This document shows, one piece after another, positions 1 to 14,711 of a stretch of DNA of 64,000 nt. The position numbers and the translations under genes were made by a program. The notes beneath the pieces are model-generated. The model saw only the letters and a list, made by a program, of their open reading frames with translations. It had not been told where the DNA came from and searched no databases. The stretch is from Curtobacterium sp. MCLR17_036 (GTDB taxonomy: Bacteria > Actinomycetota > Actinomycetes > Actinomycetales > Microbacteriaceae), in the NCBI RefSeq assembly GCF_003234445.2, contig NZ_CP126269.1, positions 1,984,001 through 2,048,000 on the forward strand. Reading direction: 5' to 3'. The number at the start of each line of letters is the position of its first letter. Within the stretch, counting starts at the first letter, position 1.

Positions 1-30
1 CGCGACCGACGCCCCGGACGCACCGGGAAA

Positions 31-74
31 CGGACGGGAGGCGCGGTGCCAGCCGGCACCGCGCCTCCCGTCCG
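31..74 (-). terminator. Palindromic terminator after whiA, full copy of the GGACGGGAGGC element
   Basis: A perfect 20-bp stem closes on the 4-base loop AGCC. It lies about 20 bases beyond the whiA stop codon, where a rho-independent terminator would be expected, although no T-run follows; T-runs are often missing in high-GC actinobacteria. The stem has the same first 11 bp (GGACGGGAGGC) and the same loop-proximal end (GGTGCC-AGCC-GGCACC) as the hairpin after polA, so the two look like members of one repeat family. The 30 bases to its left show nothing recognisable. Confidence 0.75.
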
Positions 75-95
75 GAACGTCGTCACGACCGTCGC

Positions 96-1076
96 TCAGG
101 CCCCCTCGAGCTCCTCGGGGACGCTCGCTTCGGTGCCCGGGATGCCGAGGTCCGACGCACGCTTGTCGGCCATCGCGAGCAGGCGGCGGATGCGGCCGGC
201 GATGGCGTCCTTCGTCATGGGCGGGTCGGCGTGCTGGCCGAGCTCGTCGAGCGAGGCGTCGCGGTGCTGCAGGCGCAGCGTGCCGGCGTACTGCAGGTGG
301 TCCGGGACCTCGTCGCCGAGGATCTCGAGGGCGCGCTCGACGCGGGCGCAGGCGGCGACGGCGGCCTGGGCCGAGCGACGCAGGTTCGCGTCGTCGAAGT
401 TGACCAGGCGGTTCGCGGTCGCGCGGACCTCGCGGCGCTGGCGCATCTCCTCCCAGTCGGCGGTGGTGCGCGCGGCACCCATCACCGTGAGCATCTGCCC
501 GATGGCCTCGCCGTCGCGGACGACCACGCGGTGCACGCCGCGGACCTCGCGGCCCTTCGCGGCGACGCCGAGCCGCGAGGCTGCGCCGACGAGCGCCATC
601 GCGGCCTCGTTGCCCGGGCACGTGACCTCGAGCGCCGCGGCTCGACCCGGGTCGGTCAGGGTGCCGGACGCCAGGAATGCGCCACGCCAGATGGCGGCGA
701 GGTCCTCGCGGTTGCCGGTCGTGAGCCGGTTCGGCAGCCCGCGGACGGGGCGGCGACGGGCGTCCATCAGACCGGTCTGGCGCGCGAGGGTCTCCCCCGC
801 CTCGAGCACGCGGACCAGGTAGCGGGTGCCCCGACGGGCGGACGCCGACGAGCCGACGGAGGCCTCGCTGCGGACGCCGTAGAGCTCGGCGAGGTCCTTG
901 CGGACCCGGTGGACGATGATCCGGGTGTCGAGCTCGACCTCGACCGCGATCCGCCCCGAGATGACGTGCAGGCCACCCGCGAACCGGAGGATCGTGGCGA
1001 GTTCGGCGGCGCGGACCGTGTTGCGGCTCACGGCGACCCTGGCCAGTTCGTCCTTGACCTCGGCAGTCAACGGCAC
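96..1076 (-). CDS. whiA: DNA-binding protein WhiA
   Basis: This is the actinobacterial sporulation and cell-division regulator WhiA (326 aa, the usual length). The N-terminal two thirds resemble the LAGLIDADG-like WhiA core. The C-terminal helix-turn-helix domain reads [13 protein letters not shown] followed by [12 protein letters not shown], the family's DNA-binding signature. In Streptomyces WhiA acts with WhiB on cell-division genes; in non-sporulating actinobacteria its role is less clear. Translation starts at a GTG with an AGGA box 8 bases upstream. It is the last gene of the uvrA-uvrC-rapZ-whiA series and is followed by a strong hairpin. The 73-bp gap to rapZ leaves no room for yvcK/cuvA, which often sits between these two genes. 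Confidence 0.95.
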   Translation of the reverse strand: MPLTAEVKDELARVAVSRNTVRAAELATILRFAGGLHVISGRIAVEVELDTRIIVHRVRKDLAELYGVRSEASVGSSASARRGTRYLVRVLEAGETLARQTGLMDARRRPVRGLPNRLTTGNREDLAAIWRGAFLASGTLTDPGRAAALEVTCPGNEAAMALVGAASRLGVAAKGREVRGVHRVVVRDGEAIGQMLTVMGAARTTADWEEMRQRREVRATANRLVNFDDANLRRSAQAAVAACARVERALEILGDEVPDHLQYAGTLRLQHRDASLDELGQHADPPMTKDAIAGRIRRLLAMADKRASDLGIPGTEASVPEELEGA

Positions 1077-1149
1077 AGCATCATTCCTAACGTTTTCTGG
1101 TGGTCCCGCGGGTCCGGCACCCGTGCGTGGGGAGCGGCCGGAGGGACGG

Positions 1150-2049
1150 TCACTCCCGGCCGAGATCTCGGTTCTTCACCCGCACGGCGACGTTGGGCAT
1201 CCCGCGGAGGAGACTCGCCAACTCGGCGACGATGGCGACCGAGCGGTGCTTGCCGCCGGTACAGCCGATGGCGATCGTAGCGTGTCTTTTGTTCTCGCGC
1301 TGGTACCCCTCGAGCACGGGCTCGAGCACGGAGGCGTACCGGTCGACGAACGGGCGGGCCCCGGACTGGGCGAGCACGTAGTCGGAGACGGGTCGGTCGA
1401 GCCCCGTGTGGGCCCGCAGTTCCGGGACCCAGTAGGGGTTCGGCAGGAACCGGACGTCCGCCACCATGTCGGCGTCGGCGGGCAGCCCGTACTTGAAGCC
1501 GAAGCTCATCAGGGTTACCTGCACGCCGACGAAGTGGTCGTCGGCGAACTGCTCGGTGACGGTGTTCGCGAGTTGGTGGATGTTCAGGTGCGAGGTGTCG
1601 ATGACCATGTCGGAGGCCTCGCGCAGCCCCGCGAGCCGGGTGCGCTCCCGCGCGATGCCGTCGAGCAGGGTGTCCTCGGCCTGCAGCGGGTGCGGCCGGC
1701 GGACCTGCTCGAAGCGACGCACGAGGACGGCGTCGGTGGCCTCGAGGAACAGCACGCGGACCCGCGCCGACGTGCTCGAGCGGACCTGCTCGACCGCCTG
1801 CTCGAGGTCGGTGAAGAACCGCCCGCCGCGCACGTCGACCACCGTGGCGATCTTCGGGATCTTCTCGCCCGCGCGGTCCGCGAGTTCGGTGAGCGGGGCG
1901 AGCATCTGCGTCGGCAGGTTGTCGACCACGTACCAGCCGAGGTCCTCGAGGGCCTTGCCGACCGTCGAGCGCCCGGCCCCGGACATGCCGGTGACGATGA
2001 GGATGTCGTGTTGCGACGCGTGCGGCGTCGTGGTGGCGCTGTCGGTCAT
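1150..2049 (-). CDS. rapZ: RapZ/YvcJ-family nucleotide-binding protein
   Basis: RapZ is a P-loop protein that binds nucleotides and, in E. coli, adapts the small RNA GlmZ to RNase E; the actinobacterial function is not settled. The Walker A motif GMSGAGRST lies near residue 22 of the chosen start. The C-terminal domain carries [15 protein letters not shown] and the conserved [10 protein letters not shown] motif. The frame stays open 31 codons further upstream, but that extension is Arg/Pro-rich and unlike the family, so I chose the ATG at MTDSATTT, giving 299 aa. It sits between uvrC and whiA, the usual actinobacterial neighbourhood. Confidence 0.92.
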   Translation of the reverse strand: MTDSATTTPHASQHDILIVTGMSGAGRSTVGKALEDLGWYVVDNLPTQMLAPLTELADRAGEKIPKIATVVDVRGGRFFTDLEQAVEQVRSSTSARVRVLFLEATDAVLVRRFEQVRRPHPLQAEDTLLDGIARERTRLAGLREASDMVIDTSHLNIHQLANTVTEQFADDHFVGVQVTLMSFGFKYGLPADADMVADVRFLPNPYWVPELRAHTGLDRPVSDYVLAQSGARPFVDRYASVLEPVLEGYQRENKRHATIAIGCTGGKHRSVAIVAELASLLRGMPNVAVRVKNRDLGRE

Positions 2050-2212
2050 CTGGGAGTGGGCTCCGTCGTGGCGGCCCGGGCGCGTCGCCCGGGGAGGTCT
2101 CGGCTGCGGGTCCAGGCTACCGTCCGGCCGACGGCCGGCCACGCGGGGCGTCGGGTTCCGGTGACGGATCCCCCCGGGTCGTCGGACGGGGGCCCGGGAG
2201 GCTCGTGGGACG

Positions 2213-4336
2213 TCACGACGGTCGCTGCGGACCGTCGGCGGTCACGTCCGGCACCCGAACCGGCCCGGACGCGGACGGCGCGCCGCCCACGGGTGGGCCC
2301 GACGGCGCCTCGGCGCTCGTCGGGACCGTGGCGCTGGTGGGGACGGCGGCGCTGGTCGGGGCCCCGGCGCTCGTCTGGGCGTCCGCGCTCGTCGGACCGT
2401 CCGCGCTCGTCGGGGCCTCGGCGCTCGTCGGACCGTCCGCACTCGTCGGGGTCTGCGCCAGCTTCGCGACGACCGCGGCCGCGGTGGCCGGGCCGACGCC
2501 GTTCACCTCGCCGATCTGCTCGGCGGTCGCCTCGCGCAGCCGCGCGACCGAGCCGAAGTGCTTGAGCAGCGCGTTGACCCGCGTCGGTCCGAGGCCCGGG
2601 ATCTCGGACAGTCGCGACCGGACGTCACGCTTGCGCCGGGTGCGCTGGTGGGTGATGGCGAAGCGGTGCGCCTCGTCACGGATGCGCTGGATGAGGAACA
2701 GGGCCTCGGAGTTGCGCGGCAGGATCACCGGGAAGTCGTCGTCGGGCAGCCAGAGCTCCTCGAGGCGCTTCGCGATGCCGACCAGGGCGACGTCGTGTAC
2801 ACCGGCCTCGTCCATCGCACGCTTCGCTGCCTGCACCTGGGGCTGACCGCCGTCGACGATGAGCAGCTGTGGACGGTACGCGAAGCGCTTCGTCGGCTTC
2901 GACCCCTCGACGACCTCGTCCGTCGTGACGTCGGGGACGTCCGGCAGCTCGGCGTCCTCGTCGAGGCGGGCGAGCCGCCGCGACAGGACCTGGTACATGC
3001 TGTCGGTGTCGTCGGTGGTCTCCGCGATCGTGTACCGGCGGTACTGGTCCTTGCGGGGCAGGCCGTCCTCGAACACGACCATCGAGGCGACGACGTTCGT
3101 CCCCTGCAGGTGCGAGATGTCGTAGCACTCCATCCGGAGCGGTGCCTCGGTCATGCCGAGGGCGTCCTGGATGTCCGCCAGCGCCGCCGACCGCGTGGTG
3201 TAGTCCGCGGAGCGCTTGGTCTTGTAGAGCATGAGCGCCTGTGCGGCGTTCTGCGCCGCGGTGCGGGCGAGTCCCGCCCGGTCGCCGCGCTGCGCGGTGC
3301 TGAGCTTCGTGCCGCGACCGCCGCGCCGCTCGCTGAGCCACTGCTGCAGCGCGTCGGCGTCCTCCGGCAGGGCGGGGACGACGACCTCGCGCGGTGGCTC
3401 GTCGGTGACGTAGTTGGCCTGCACGATCTGCTCGACGAGCTCCCCCGTCGCGATGTCGAGCTCCTTGTCGACGACCCAGCCGCGCACACCGCGGATGCGT
3501 CCGCCACGGACCGAGAACAGCTGCACCGCGGCGGCGAGCTCGTCCTCCGAGATGCCGAACAGGTCGAGGTCGACGGAGTCGCGGAGCACGACCGCGGACT
3601 TCTCGAGCACGGCCTCGAGCGCACCGACCTGGTCGCGGTAGCGTGCGGCCTGCTCGTACTGCATGGCGTCGGCCGAGGCGCCCATGCGCTGACGCAGTTC
3701 GGTGATCACCCGGCGGTCGTAGCTGCCCATGAACCGGACGAACTCCTCGACGAGCGCACGGTGCTCCTCGATGCTGACCTTCTGGGAGCACGGCCCGCCG
3801 CACTTGCCGATCTGACCGGGGAAGCAGGGCTTGCCGGTCTGCATCGCCCGCTTGTAGGACGAGTCCGAGCACGTGCGGATCGGGAACACCTTGATCATCA
3901 GGTCGATGGTGTCGTGCACCGCCCAGATCTTCGGGTAGGGCCCGAAGTACTTGGCCCCCTTGATCTTGCGGTTGCGCGTCACCATCACCCGGGGCGCCTC
4001 GTCCGCCATGGTGATCGCCATGTACGGGTACGACTTGTCGTCCCGGAACTTGACGTTGAACGGCGGGTCGAACTCCTTGATCCAGGTGTACTCGAGCTGG
4101 AGCGCCTCGATCTCGGACCCGACGGTCGTCCACTCGACACTGCGAGCCGTCAGGACCATGCGCCGCGTCCGCTCGTGCAGCGTGGGCAGCGGGGCGAAGT
4201 AGTTGCTCAGCCGGGCCCGGAGGTTCTTCGCCTTGCCGACGTACAACACCCGGCCGGCCTCGTCGCGCCAACGGTAGACGCCGGGGTCGGTCGGGATCTC
4301 GCCGGCCTTCGGGCGCCACGGGACGGTGTCCGCCAC
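2213..4336 (-). CDS. uvrC: Excinuclease ABC subunit UvrC
   Basis: UvrC makes the dual incisions in nucleotide excision repair. The N-terminal GIY-YIG nuclease domain is clear ([11 protein letters not shown], then [14 protein letters not shown], residues 18-45). A UVR motif lies near residue 215 ([12 protein letters not shown]), the RNase-H-like second nuclease domain contains [10 protein letters not shown] and [11 protein letters not shown], and two helix-hairpin-helix motifs close the core ([26 protein letters not shown]). The remaining ~80 residues are a low-complexity tail of eight PTSAxx hexapeptides. At 707 aa it is longer than most UvrC proteins because of that tail. The GTG start abuts the uvrA stop (TAGGTG), so the two are probably translationally coupled. 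Confidence 0.96.
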   Translation of the reverse strand: MADTVPWRPKAGEIPTDPGVYRWRDEAGRVLYVGKAKNLRARLSNYFAPLPTLHERTRRMVLTARSVEWTTVGSEIEALQLEYTWIKEFDPPFNVKFRDDKSYPYMAITMADEAPRVMVTRNRKIKGAKYFGPYPKIWAVHDTIDLMIKVFPIRTCSDSSYKRAMQTGKPCFPGQIGKCGGPCSQKVSIEEHRALVEEFVRFMGSYDRRVITELRQRMGASADAMQYEQAARYRDQVGALEAVLEKSAVVLRDSVDLDLFGISEDELAAAVQLFSVRGGRIRGVRGWVVDKELDIATGELVEQIVQANYVTDEPPREVVVPALPEDADALQQWLSERRGGRGTKLSTAQRGDRAGLARTAAQNAAQALMLYKTKRSADYTTRSAALADIQDALGMTEAPLRMECYDISHLQGTNVVASMVVFEDGLPRKDQYRRYTIAETTDDTDSMYQVLSRRLARLDEDAELPDVPDVTTDEVVEGSKPTKRFAYRPQLLIVDGGQPQVQAAKRAMDEAGVHDVALVGIAKRLEELWLPDDDFPVILPRNSEALFLIQRIRDEAHRFAITHQRTRRKRDVRSRLSEIPGLGPTRVNALLKHFGSVARLREATAEQIGEVNGVGPATAAAVVAKLAQTPTSADGPTSAEAPTSADGPTSADAQTSAGAPTSAAVPTSATVPTSAEAPSGPPVGGAPSASGPVRVPDVTADGPQRPS
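2306..2449 (-). repeat. 18-bp minisatellite encoding the UvrC tail
   Basis: Eight in-frame 18-bp units encode the hexapeptide PTSA-x-x (variants ADG, AEA, ADA, AGA, AAV, ATV) over residues 630-677 of UvrC. On the plus strand the recurring word is GCGCTCGTCGG. Units differ mostly in the last two codons. The array starts right after the last helix-hairpin-helix motif, so it should not disturb the catalytic fold. Confidence 0.9.
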
Positions 4337-7363
<3,027 letters not shown>

Positions 7364-7371
7364 CGCCGACG

Positions 7372-7377
7372 ATTCTA
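7372..7377 (-). promoter_or_regulatory. Probable -10 box of a leaderless uvrA promoter
   Basis: TAGAAT on the minus strand ends 8 bases before the uvrA ATG. With the usual 6-8 base distance from -10 to +1, transcription would begin at or one base before the start codon. No Shine-Dalgarno sequence fits in between. Confidence 0.55.
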
Positions 7378-7411
7378 CGAAGTGGGTCCGACATCCGCCC
7401 GCGCGTCGCGG

Positions 7412-8315
7412 TCAGACGCTTGCGTCGAGAGCGAACGCGACCCCGGCCGCCCGCTCGCTCGCGGTCCACAGCCGTGCCGCCTCGGTCCGGTCGTGGGCCC
7501 GGGGCTGCGCCGGCACGAGCGCGGGAGCGCCCGCGAACTGGAACGGCCCGCCGGGGCCCCAGTACTCGCCCGAACGGACACCGGCACCGACGGCCGCGTG
7601 CACGAGCGGGTGCGCGCCGACGTCCTTCCCCTGCGCGACCCAGCCCGAGCCGAGGCGCATCCAGGCGGGCTCCGACCGGGTCGGCGCGATGTCCGGACGG
7701 GGCGGCGCCGCGGCGTCGAGCGACAGGCCGGGGTGCGCGACGACGCTCAGGACCCGTGACCCGGCGTCGGCCAACCGCTGCGCGAGCTCGAAGCCGAAGA
7801 GCATCACCGCGATCTTGCTGCGGGCGTACTGCCGGTGCCCCTCGTAGCGTCCGGTCGCGAGTGGGTCGCGCCGGTCGAGGGTGGCGAAGCGGTGCGCGAT
7901 GGACCCGAGGTGCACGACGCGGCCGGTCTCCTGGTCGAGCAGGGGCAGCGCCAGCGCCGTGAAGGCGAAGTGGCCGAGGTGGTTCGTCCCGACCTGCAGC
8001 TCGACCCCCTGGGCGGTGTCCCGCCGCTGCGCGGAACCCACCACGCCGGCGTTGTTGAGCAGCGCGTGCACCGGCCCGAGGTCGGCGAGGGCGTCGACGG
8101 CCGCGCGCACGCTCTCGATGTCGGCCAGGTCGAGGTGCAGGTGCGCCAGGTCGGCGTCGGCCACGTGGCGACGGATGCTGCGCTCCGCCGCCGCGCCGCG
8201 CTCGCGGTCGCGCGTCGCGAGGACGACCCGGTGACCGGCGGCGGCGAGCTGCTCGGCGGCGTGGTACCCGAGGCCGGCGCTCGCCCCCGTCACGACGACG
8301 GTGCGGCGGGCGGTG

Positions 8316-8326
<11 letters not shown>
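7412..8326 (-). CDS. Short-chain dehydrogenase/reductase (SDR)
   Basis: This is a classical SDR-type NAD(P)-dependent oxidoreductase of 304 aa, close in style to retinol-dehydrogenase-like members. The Rossmann motif TGASAGLG lies at residues 13-20, the structural motif LLNNAG at about 91, an active-site serine follows VVHLGS, and the catalytic YxxxK is YARSK. The substrate cannot be told from sequence. Its ATG lies inside the 3' end of uvrB (11-base overlap), so it is translated from the uvrB message. That places a metabolic enzyme between uvrB and uvrA, with no obvious role in repair. Confidence 0.85.
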
Positions 8327-10400
<2,074 letters not shown>

Positions 10401-10407
10401 GACGCCA

Positions 10408-10413
10408 ACGGTA
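10408..10413 (-). promoter_or_regulatory. Probable -10 box of a leaderless uvrB promoter
   Basis: TACCGT (TANNNT type) on the minus strand is separated by 7 bases from the uvrB ATG. There is no Shine-Dalgarno sequence, so initiation on a leaderless transcript is likely. This helps decide the uvrB start, because the open frame runs on upstream. Confidence 0.45.
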
Positions 10414-10455
10414 GTCGGCACCACTGACACGTGCCCGCGCGCCGGTCGTCGGGCG

Positions 10456-11058
10456 TCAGGCGAGGAGGCGGGCCCAGACCTCGTCGGCGGACCGGACGGT
10501 GCGGTCCAGGTCCCCCGTAGCGTCGACGACGTGGTCGGCGAGTGCGAGTCGGTCCTCGTCGCTCGCCTGCGCGGCCACCCGGCGCTCGGCCTCGTCGCGG
10601 GCCATCCCCCGGTGCGTGACGAGCCGCTCGACGCGCTGCGCCGCGGGCGCGTCCACGACCACGACGGCGTCGAAGCGGATCGGGCGCGAACCCCGCGCCT
10701 CGGCGAGCAGCGGGACGTCGTAGACGACGACGGCGTCCGGGTCGGCGGCAGCTGCCGCGTCGAACGCCTGCTGCGCGAGCCGCCAGACCTCGGGGTGGGT
10801 GATCGCCTCGAGGTCCTTCCGCGCCGCCGCGTCGGCGAACACGACCGCGCCGAGCGCGGGGCGGTCGAGCGACCCGTCCTCGGCGATGACGCCCGGCCCG
10901 AACCGTTCCGCGACCCGGGCCAGTCCGGGACTCCCCGGTTCGACCGCCTGCCGGGCGAGACGATCGGCATCGACCACGACCGCCCCGTGCTCGGCCCAGC
11001 GTCGGGAGACCGTCGACTTGCCCGCGGCGATGCCGCCCGTGAGACCGATGATGCGCAC
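10456..11058 (-). CDS. coaE: Dephospho-CoA kinase
   Basis: CoaE phosphorylates the ribose 3'-OH of dephospho-CoA, the last step of coenzyme A synthesis. The 200-aa protein begins with the family P-loop [11 protein letters not shown]. It keeps the DADRLARQ motif that binds the acceptor and the [11 protein letters not shown] lid segment, followed by RMARDEA-like text ([13 protein letters not shown]). It lies between rpsA and uvrB, the same order as in mycobacteria. A TAGCCT box 12 bases upstream of the ATG may be its own -10 element. Confidence 0.95.
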   Translation of the reverse strand: MRIIGLTGGIAAGKSTVSRRWAEHGAVVVDADRLARQAVEPGSPGLARVAERFGPGVIAEDGSLDRPALGAVVFADAAARKDLEAITHPEVWRLAQQAFDAAAAADPDAVVVYDVPLLAEARGSRPIRFDAVVVVDAPAAQRVERLVTHRGMARDEAERRVAAQASDEDRLALADHVVDATGDLDRTVRSADEVWARLLA

Positions 11059-11141
11059 CGACCCAGGCTACGACCCGGCGCCGACGCTCACGGCTCACGG
11101 CACACGGCACACGGCGCCCGCCGAGCAGGTGCCCGGGAACG

Positions 11142-11178
11142 CCGGAAGCCCGGCACCACGAGGGTGCCGGGCTTCCGG
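11142..11178 (-). terminator. Rho-independent-type terminator after rpsA
   Basis: A perfect 16-bp stem (CCGGAAGCCCGGCACC and its complement) encloses the 5-base loop ACGAG, starting 18 bases beyond the rpsA stop codon. No T-run follows. The stem is unrelated to the GGACGGGAGGC family apart from the GGTGCC/GGCACC loop end. Confidence 0.8.
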
Positions 11179-11196
11179 TCGGGGTGACCCGCTCGA

Positions 11197-12654
11197 TCAG
11201 TTGGTCGAGCTGAGCTTCTCGCGGAGCGCCGCGAGCGAGGCGTCGTCAGCCAGCGGGCTGGCGTTGTTCGACTCGCTCGTGAACGACGACGACGCGGCGG
11301 CGGGCAGGTCGAAGCCGCCCTGCGCCTCGTCGGCGATGGTCTTCGCGACCTGCGCCTTGTGGGCTTCCCAACGCGACTGGGCGGCCGCGTACTGGCCCTC
11401 CCACTCGGTGCGCTGGGTGTCGTAGCCCTCGAGCCACTCGTTCGTCTCCGGGTCGAAGCCGTCCGGGTACTTGTAGTCGCCCTTCTCGTCGTACTCCGTC
11501 GGCATGCCGTAGAGCGCCGGGTCGAACTCGGTGCCCTCCGGGTCCACGCCCTCGTTCGCCTGCTTGAGGCTGAGCGAGATGCGGCGACGGTCGAGGTCGA
11601 TGTCGATGATCTTGACGAAGACCTCGTCGTTGACCGAGACGACCTGCTCGGCGAGCTCGACGTGCTTGTTCGAGAGCTCCGAGATGTGCACGAGGCCCTC
11701 GATGCCGTCGGCGACACGGACGAACGCACCGAACGGCACGAGCTTCGTGACCTTGCCCGGTGCGATCTGGCCGATCGCGTGGGTGCGGGCGAAGACCTGC
11801 CACGGGTCCTCCTGGGTCGCCTTGAGCGAGAGCGACACGCGCTCGCGGTCCAGGTCGACCTCGAGGATCTCGACGGTGACTTCCTGACCGACCTCGACGA
11901 CCTCGCTGGCGTGCTCGATGTGCTTCCAGCTGAGCTCGGAGACGTGGACGAGACCGTCGACGCCACCGAGGTCCACGAACGCACCGAAGTTGACGATCGA
12001 GGACACGATGCCCTTGCGGACCTGGCCCTTGTGGAGGTTGTTGAGGAAGGTGGTGCGGGACTCGGACTGCGTCTGCTCGAGGAGCGCACGGCGCGACAGG
12101 ACCACGTTGTTGCGGTTCTTGTCGAGCTCGAGGATCTTCGCCTCGATCTCCTGGCCGAGGTACGGCGTGAGGTCGCGGACGCGGCGGAGCTCGATGAGCG
12201 ATGCCGGGAGGAAGCCGCGGAGACCGATGTCGACGATGAGGCCGCCCTTGACGACCTCGATGACCGTGCCGGTCACGACGCCGTCGGACTCCTTGATCTT
12301 CTCGACGTCGCCCCACGCACGCTCGTACTGCGCGCGCTTCTTCGACAGGATGAGGCGACCTTCCTTGTCCTCCTTCTGGAGGACCAGGGCCTCGACCTCG
12401 TCGCCGACCTCGACGACCTCGTTGGGGTCGACGTCGTGCTTGATCGAGAGCTCGCGCGAGGGGATGACGCCCTCGGTCTTGTAACCGACGTCGAGGAGGA
12501 CCTCGTCGCGGTCGATCTTCACGACGGTGCCGGAGATGAGATCACCGTCGTTGAAGAACTTCAGGGTCTTCTCGACCTCGGCCAGGAAGTCATCAGCCGA
12601 ACCGATGTCGTTGATGGCGACCTGCTTAGGAGCCTTGGTCGTAGTGGTTGTCAT
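11197..12654 (-). CDS. rpsA: 30S ribosomal protein S1
   Basis: S1 helps load structured mRNAs on the small ribosomal subunit. Four S1 RNA-binding folds are visible, in order: GDLISGTVVKIDRDEVLLDVG, SDGVVTGTVIEVVKGGLIV, RKGIVSSIVNFGAFVDLGG and PGKVTKLVPFGAFVRVADG. The third and fourth are followed by the ELSWKH and ELSNKH motifs. Four domains and an acidic, low-complexity tail are typical of actinobacteria (six domains in E. coli). I chose the ATG at MTTTTTKAPKQ (485 aa), 8 codons inside the open frame, because family similarity starts there. A leader of about 100 bases and a strong terminator flank it. Confidence 0.97.
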   Translation of the reverse strand: MTTTTTKAPKQVAINDIGSADDFLAEVEKTLKFFNDGDLISGTVVKIDRDEVLLDVGYKTEGVIPSRELSIKHDVDPNEVVEVGDEVEALVLQKEDKEGRLILSKKRAQYERAWGDVEKIKESDGVVTGTVIEVVKGGLIVDIGLRGFLPASLIELRRVRDLTPYLGQEIEAKILELDKNRNNVVLSRRALLEQTQSESRTTFLNNLHKGQVRKGIVSSIVNFGAFVDLGGVDGLVHVSELSWKHIEHASEVVEVGQEVTVEILEVDLDRERVSLSLKATQEDPWQVFARTHAIGQIAPGKVTKLVPFGAFVRVADGIEGLVHISELSNKHVELAEQVVSVNDEVFVKIIDIDLDRRRISLSLKQANEGVDPEGTEFDPALYGMPTEYDEKGDYKYPDGFDPETNEWLEGYDTQRTEWEGQYAAAQSRWEAHKAQVAKTIADEAQGGFDLPAAASSSFTSESNNASPLADDASLAALREKLSSTN

Positions 12655-12762
12655 GTAGAGATTGCTCCGAACGGACATGAGTCGGGCCGTGGCGGGAGGG
12701 GGATCAGCCCCCGTGGTGCTCCGCCGTGGCGATTGGTGTGTTGACGCGGATTGCGCCGCACA

Positions 12763-12768
12763 AGTCTA
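12763..12768 (-). promoter_or_regulatory. Candidate -10 box for rpsA
   Basis: TAGACT on the minus strand, with a weak TTGTGG about 18 bp upstream, would start a transcript with a leader of roughly 100 bases before the rpsA ATG. A long leader would suit S1, which is autoregulated in other bacteria, but I see no specific regulatory fold. Confidence 0.35.
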
Positions 12769-12812
12769 ACCGCACCGGCGGAAGCCCCACAACCGTGCGG
12801 GGACCCGGCGCG

Positions 12813-14492
12813 TCATCCGACCAGGGCGCTCCGCAGGGTGTCCAGCCCGATGCTGCCGAGGGACAGCGCGCGGTGGTGGAAGGCCTTCAGGTCGAAGGCC
12901 GCGCCCTCGCGAGCGGCGACCTCGTCGCGGATCGACTCCCACACCCGCTGGCCGACCTTGTAGGACGGCGCCTGCCCGGGCCAGCCGAAGTACCGCGCGA
13001 CCTCGAACCGGACGAACGCGTCGTCCATGTTGACGTTCTCGCGCATGAAGTCGAGGGCGTACTCCCACGTCCAGCCGCCGCCGTCGGGGTTCGTCTTCTG
13101 CAGGTGCACGCCGATGTCGAGCACGACACGGGCGGCGCGCATCCGCTGGCCGTCGAGCATGCCGAGCCGGTCGCCGTCGTCGTCGAGGAAGCCGAGCTGC
13201 TCCATGAGGCGCTCGGCGTAGAGCGCCCACCCCTCGACGTGCCCGGACGAGCCGGCGAGCTGCCGACGCCACGTGTTCAGCTCGCCGCGGTTGTAGACGC
13301 CCTGGCTGATCTGCAGGTGGTGTCCGGGGACGCCCTCGTGGTACACCGTCGTCTTCTCGCGCCAGGTCCCGAACTCGGTGACGCCCTGCGGGACGGACCA
13401 CCACATGCGACCGGCGCGCGAGAAGTCGTCGGAGGGGCCGCTGTAGTAGATGCCGCCCTCCTGCGTCGGCGCGATCCGGCACTCGAGGCGGCGGATCGGG
13501 TCCGGGATGTCGAAGTAGGTGCCGGCCATCGCCTCGATCGAGGCGTCGCTCGTCTCCTGCATCCACCGCTGCAGCGCCTCGGTGCCGTGCAGGACGCGGG
13601 ACGGGTCGGCGTCGAGGACCTCGATCGCACGGGCGACGCTCGCGCCCGGCTCGATCCGGTCCGCGATGCGCTCCTGCTCGTCGCGCATCCGGGCGAGTTC
13701 CTCGAGTCCCCACTCGTAGGTCTCGTCGAGGTCCACGGTGGCGCCGAGGAAGCGGCGGGAGTGCAGTTCGTAGGCGTCGCGCCCGACCGCGTCCACCGGG
13801 GTGGCGAGCGGCAGGAGCTCGTGCTCGAGGAACCGCCCGAACGACCGGTACGCAGCGGCCGCGACGGTGGCGCCGCGCTCGAGGTCGGCCCGCAGTGCCT
13901 CCGGCACGCTGCCGCCGTCGTCGAACGCGGCACCGTCGACCAGGCGGCGGAAGAAGCCGTCCTCGGCGCCGTTCCGGGCGGCCTGCTCCGCGATGAGCGC
14001 GACCTGGCGCTTGGCGGGGGTGACGTCCTCGCGCGTGCCCTGGAGCAGGGTCTCGCGGATGCCCTCGAGCGCGTCCGGCAGGGCGTTCAGCCGACCGGCG
14101 ACGTCCTGCCAGTCCGACTCGGTGGCGGTCGGCATGAGGTCGATGATCTCGCGCACCGACTGCGCCGGGCTCGCGATCACGTTGAGGTCGCGCAGGTGGA
14201 GCTTCCGCTCGTGCGACTCGAGCACGAGGTCGAGCTCGGCTCCGAGGTCGGCCTTGGTCACCGCGTCGACCGCGTCGACCGCCGGCGCCGCGTCGAGCGC
14301 GCGCTTGGCCGCACGGGCGGCGTCGGCCGCGGCGTCGGCCCCGGCCGGCGAGGTGTCGCCGTACTCCCCCGTGCGTCCGGGGACGCCGATGTACGTGGCG
14401 GTCATCGGGTCGAGGTCGACGAGGGTGGTCACCCAGTCCTCGGCGACGCGGTCGACGGCGGACGGCTGGCGGACGGGTCGTTCATCGCTCAT
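12813..14492 (-). CDS. DUF885 family protein, putative metallopeptidase
   Basis: The 559-aa protein matches the DUF885 family of cytosolic, mostly helical proteins. The key feature is YHEGVPGHHLQ near residue 388, an HExxxHH-like motif expected to bind zinc, followed by GHVEGWALYAERL, where the glutamate could be the third ligand. These are the hallmarks that have led the family to be described as carboxypeptidase-like. No signal peptide or membrane segment is visible. It has its own predicted leaderless promoter and no operon partner: rpsA downstream starts independently and polA upstream ends with a terminator. The substrate is unknown. Confidence 0.85.
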   Translation of the reverse strand: MSDERPVRQPSAVDRVAEDWVTTLVDLDPMTATYIGVPGRTGEYGDTSPAGADAAADAARAAKRALDAAPAVDAVDAVTKADLGAELDLVLESHERKLHLRDLNVIASPAQSVREIIDLMPTATESDWQDVAGRLNALPDALEGIRETLLQGTREDVTPAKRQVALIAEQAARNGAEDGFFRRLVDGAAFDDGGSVPEALRADLERGATVAAAAYRSFGRFLEHELLPLATPVDAVGRDAYELHSRRFLGATVDLDETYEWGLEELARMRDEQERIADRIEPGASVARAIEVLDADPSRVLHGTEALQRWMQETSDASIEAMAGTYFDIPDPIRRLECRIAPTQEGGIYYSGPSDDFSRAGRMWWSVPQGVTEFGTWREKTTVYHEGVPGHHLQISQGVYNRGELNTWRRQLAGSSGHVEGWALYAERLMEQLGFLDDDGDRLGMLDGQRMRAARVVLDIGVHLQKTNPDGGGWTWEYALDFMRENVNMDDAFVRFEVARYFGWPGQAPSYKVGQRVWESIRDEVAAREGAAFDLKAFHHRALSLGSIGLDTLRSALVG

Positions 14493-14498
14493 GCCCCG

Positions 14499-14504
14499 AC
14501 CCTA
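14499..14504 (-). promoter_or_regulatory. Probable -10 box of a leaderless promoter for the DUF885 gene
   Basis: TAGGGT on the minus strand lies exactly 6 bases before the ATG of the DUF885 gene, the spacing also seen for rpe, polA and tetR in this window. Confidence 0.5.
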
Positions 14505-14526
14505 CCGACTGCCACCGCCGCGGCAC

Positions 14527-14600
14527 TTCCGCGCATGGTGGGCCGTTCCGCGCGTGGGCAGTCGCGCCGGACGCCCTCCCACGCGCGGATCTGCTTCCCA
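14527..14600. repeat. Compound direct and inverted repeat in the polA-DUF885 gap
   Basis: Two direct copies of TTCCGCGC(A/G)TGG are followed by inverted counterparts CCCACGCGCGGA and TTCCCACGCCGC. The best pair is a perfect 12-bp inverted repeat (14547-14558 with 14578-14589) around a 19-base spacer. It lies between the predicted DUF885 promoter and the polA terminator. The arrangement resembles REP/BIME elements and does not look like a protein-coding remnant. Confidence 0.6.
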
Positions 14601-14633
14601 CGCCGCATGCGATGGGAGAGACCGACCACAGGA

Positions 14634-14677
14634 CGGACGGGAGGCCCGGTGCCAGCCGGCACCGGGCCTCCCGTCCG
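14634..14677 (-). terminator. Palindromic terminator after polA, full copy of the GGACGGGAGGC element
   Basis: A perfect 20-bp stem with loop AGCC lies about 35 bases beyond the polA stop. It differs from the hairpin after whiA by a compensatory swap in one base pair of the stem (GGC-C-CGG instead of GGC-G-CGG), with the complementary change on the other arm. Loop and flanking stem are identical. Confidence 0.8.
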
Positions 14678-14711
14678 TGGTGTGGTCGCGACCCGCGTCC
14701 GCAGCGCGCGG

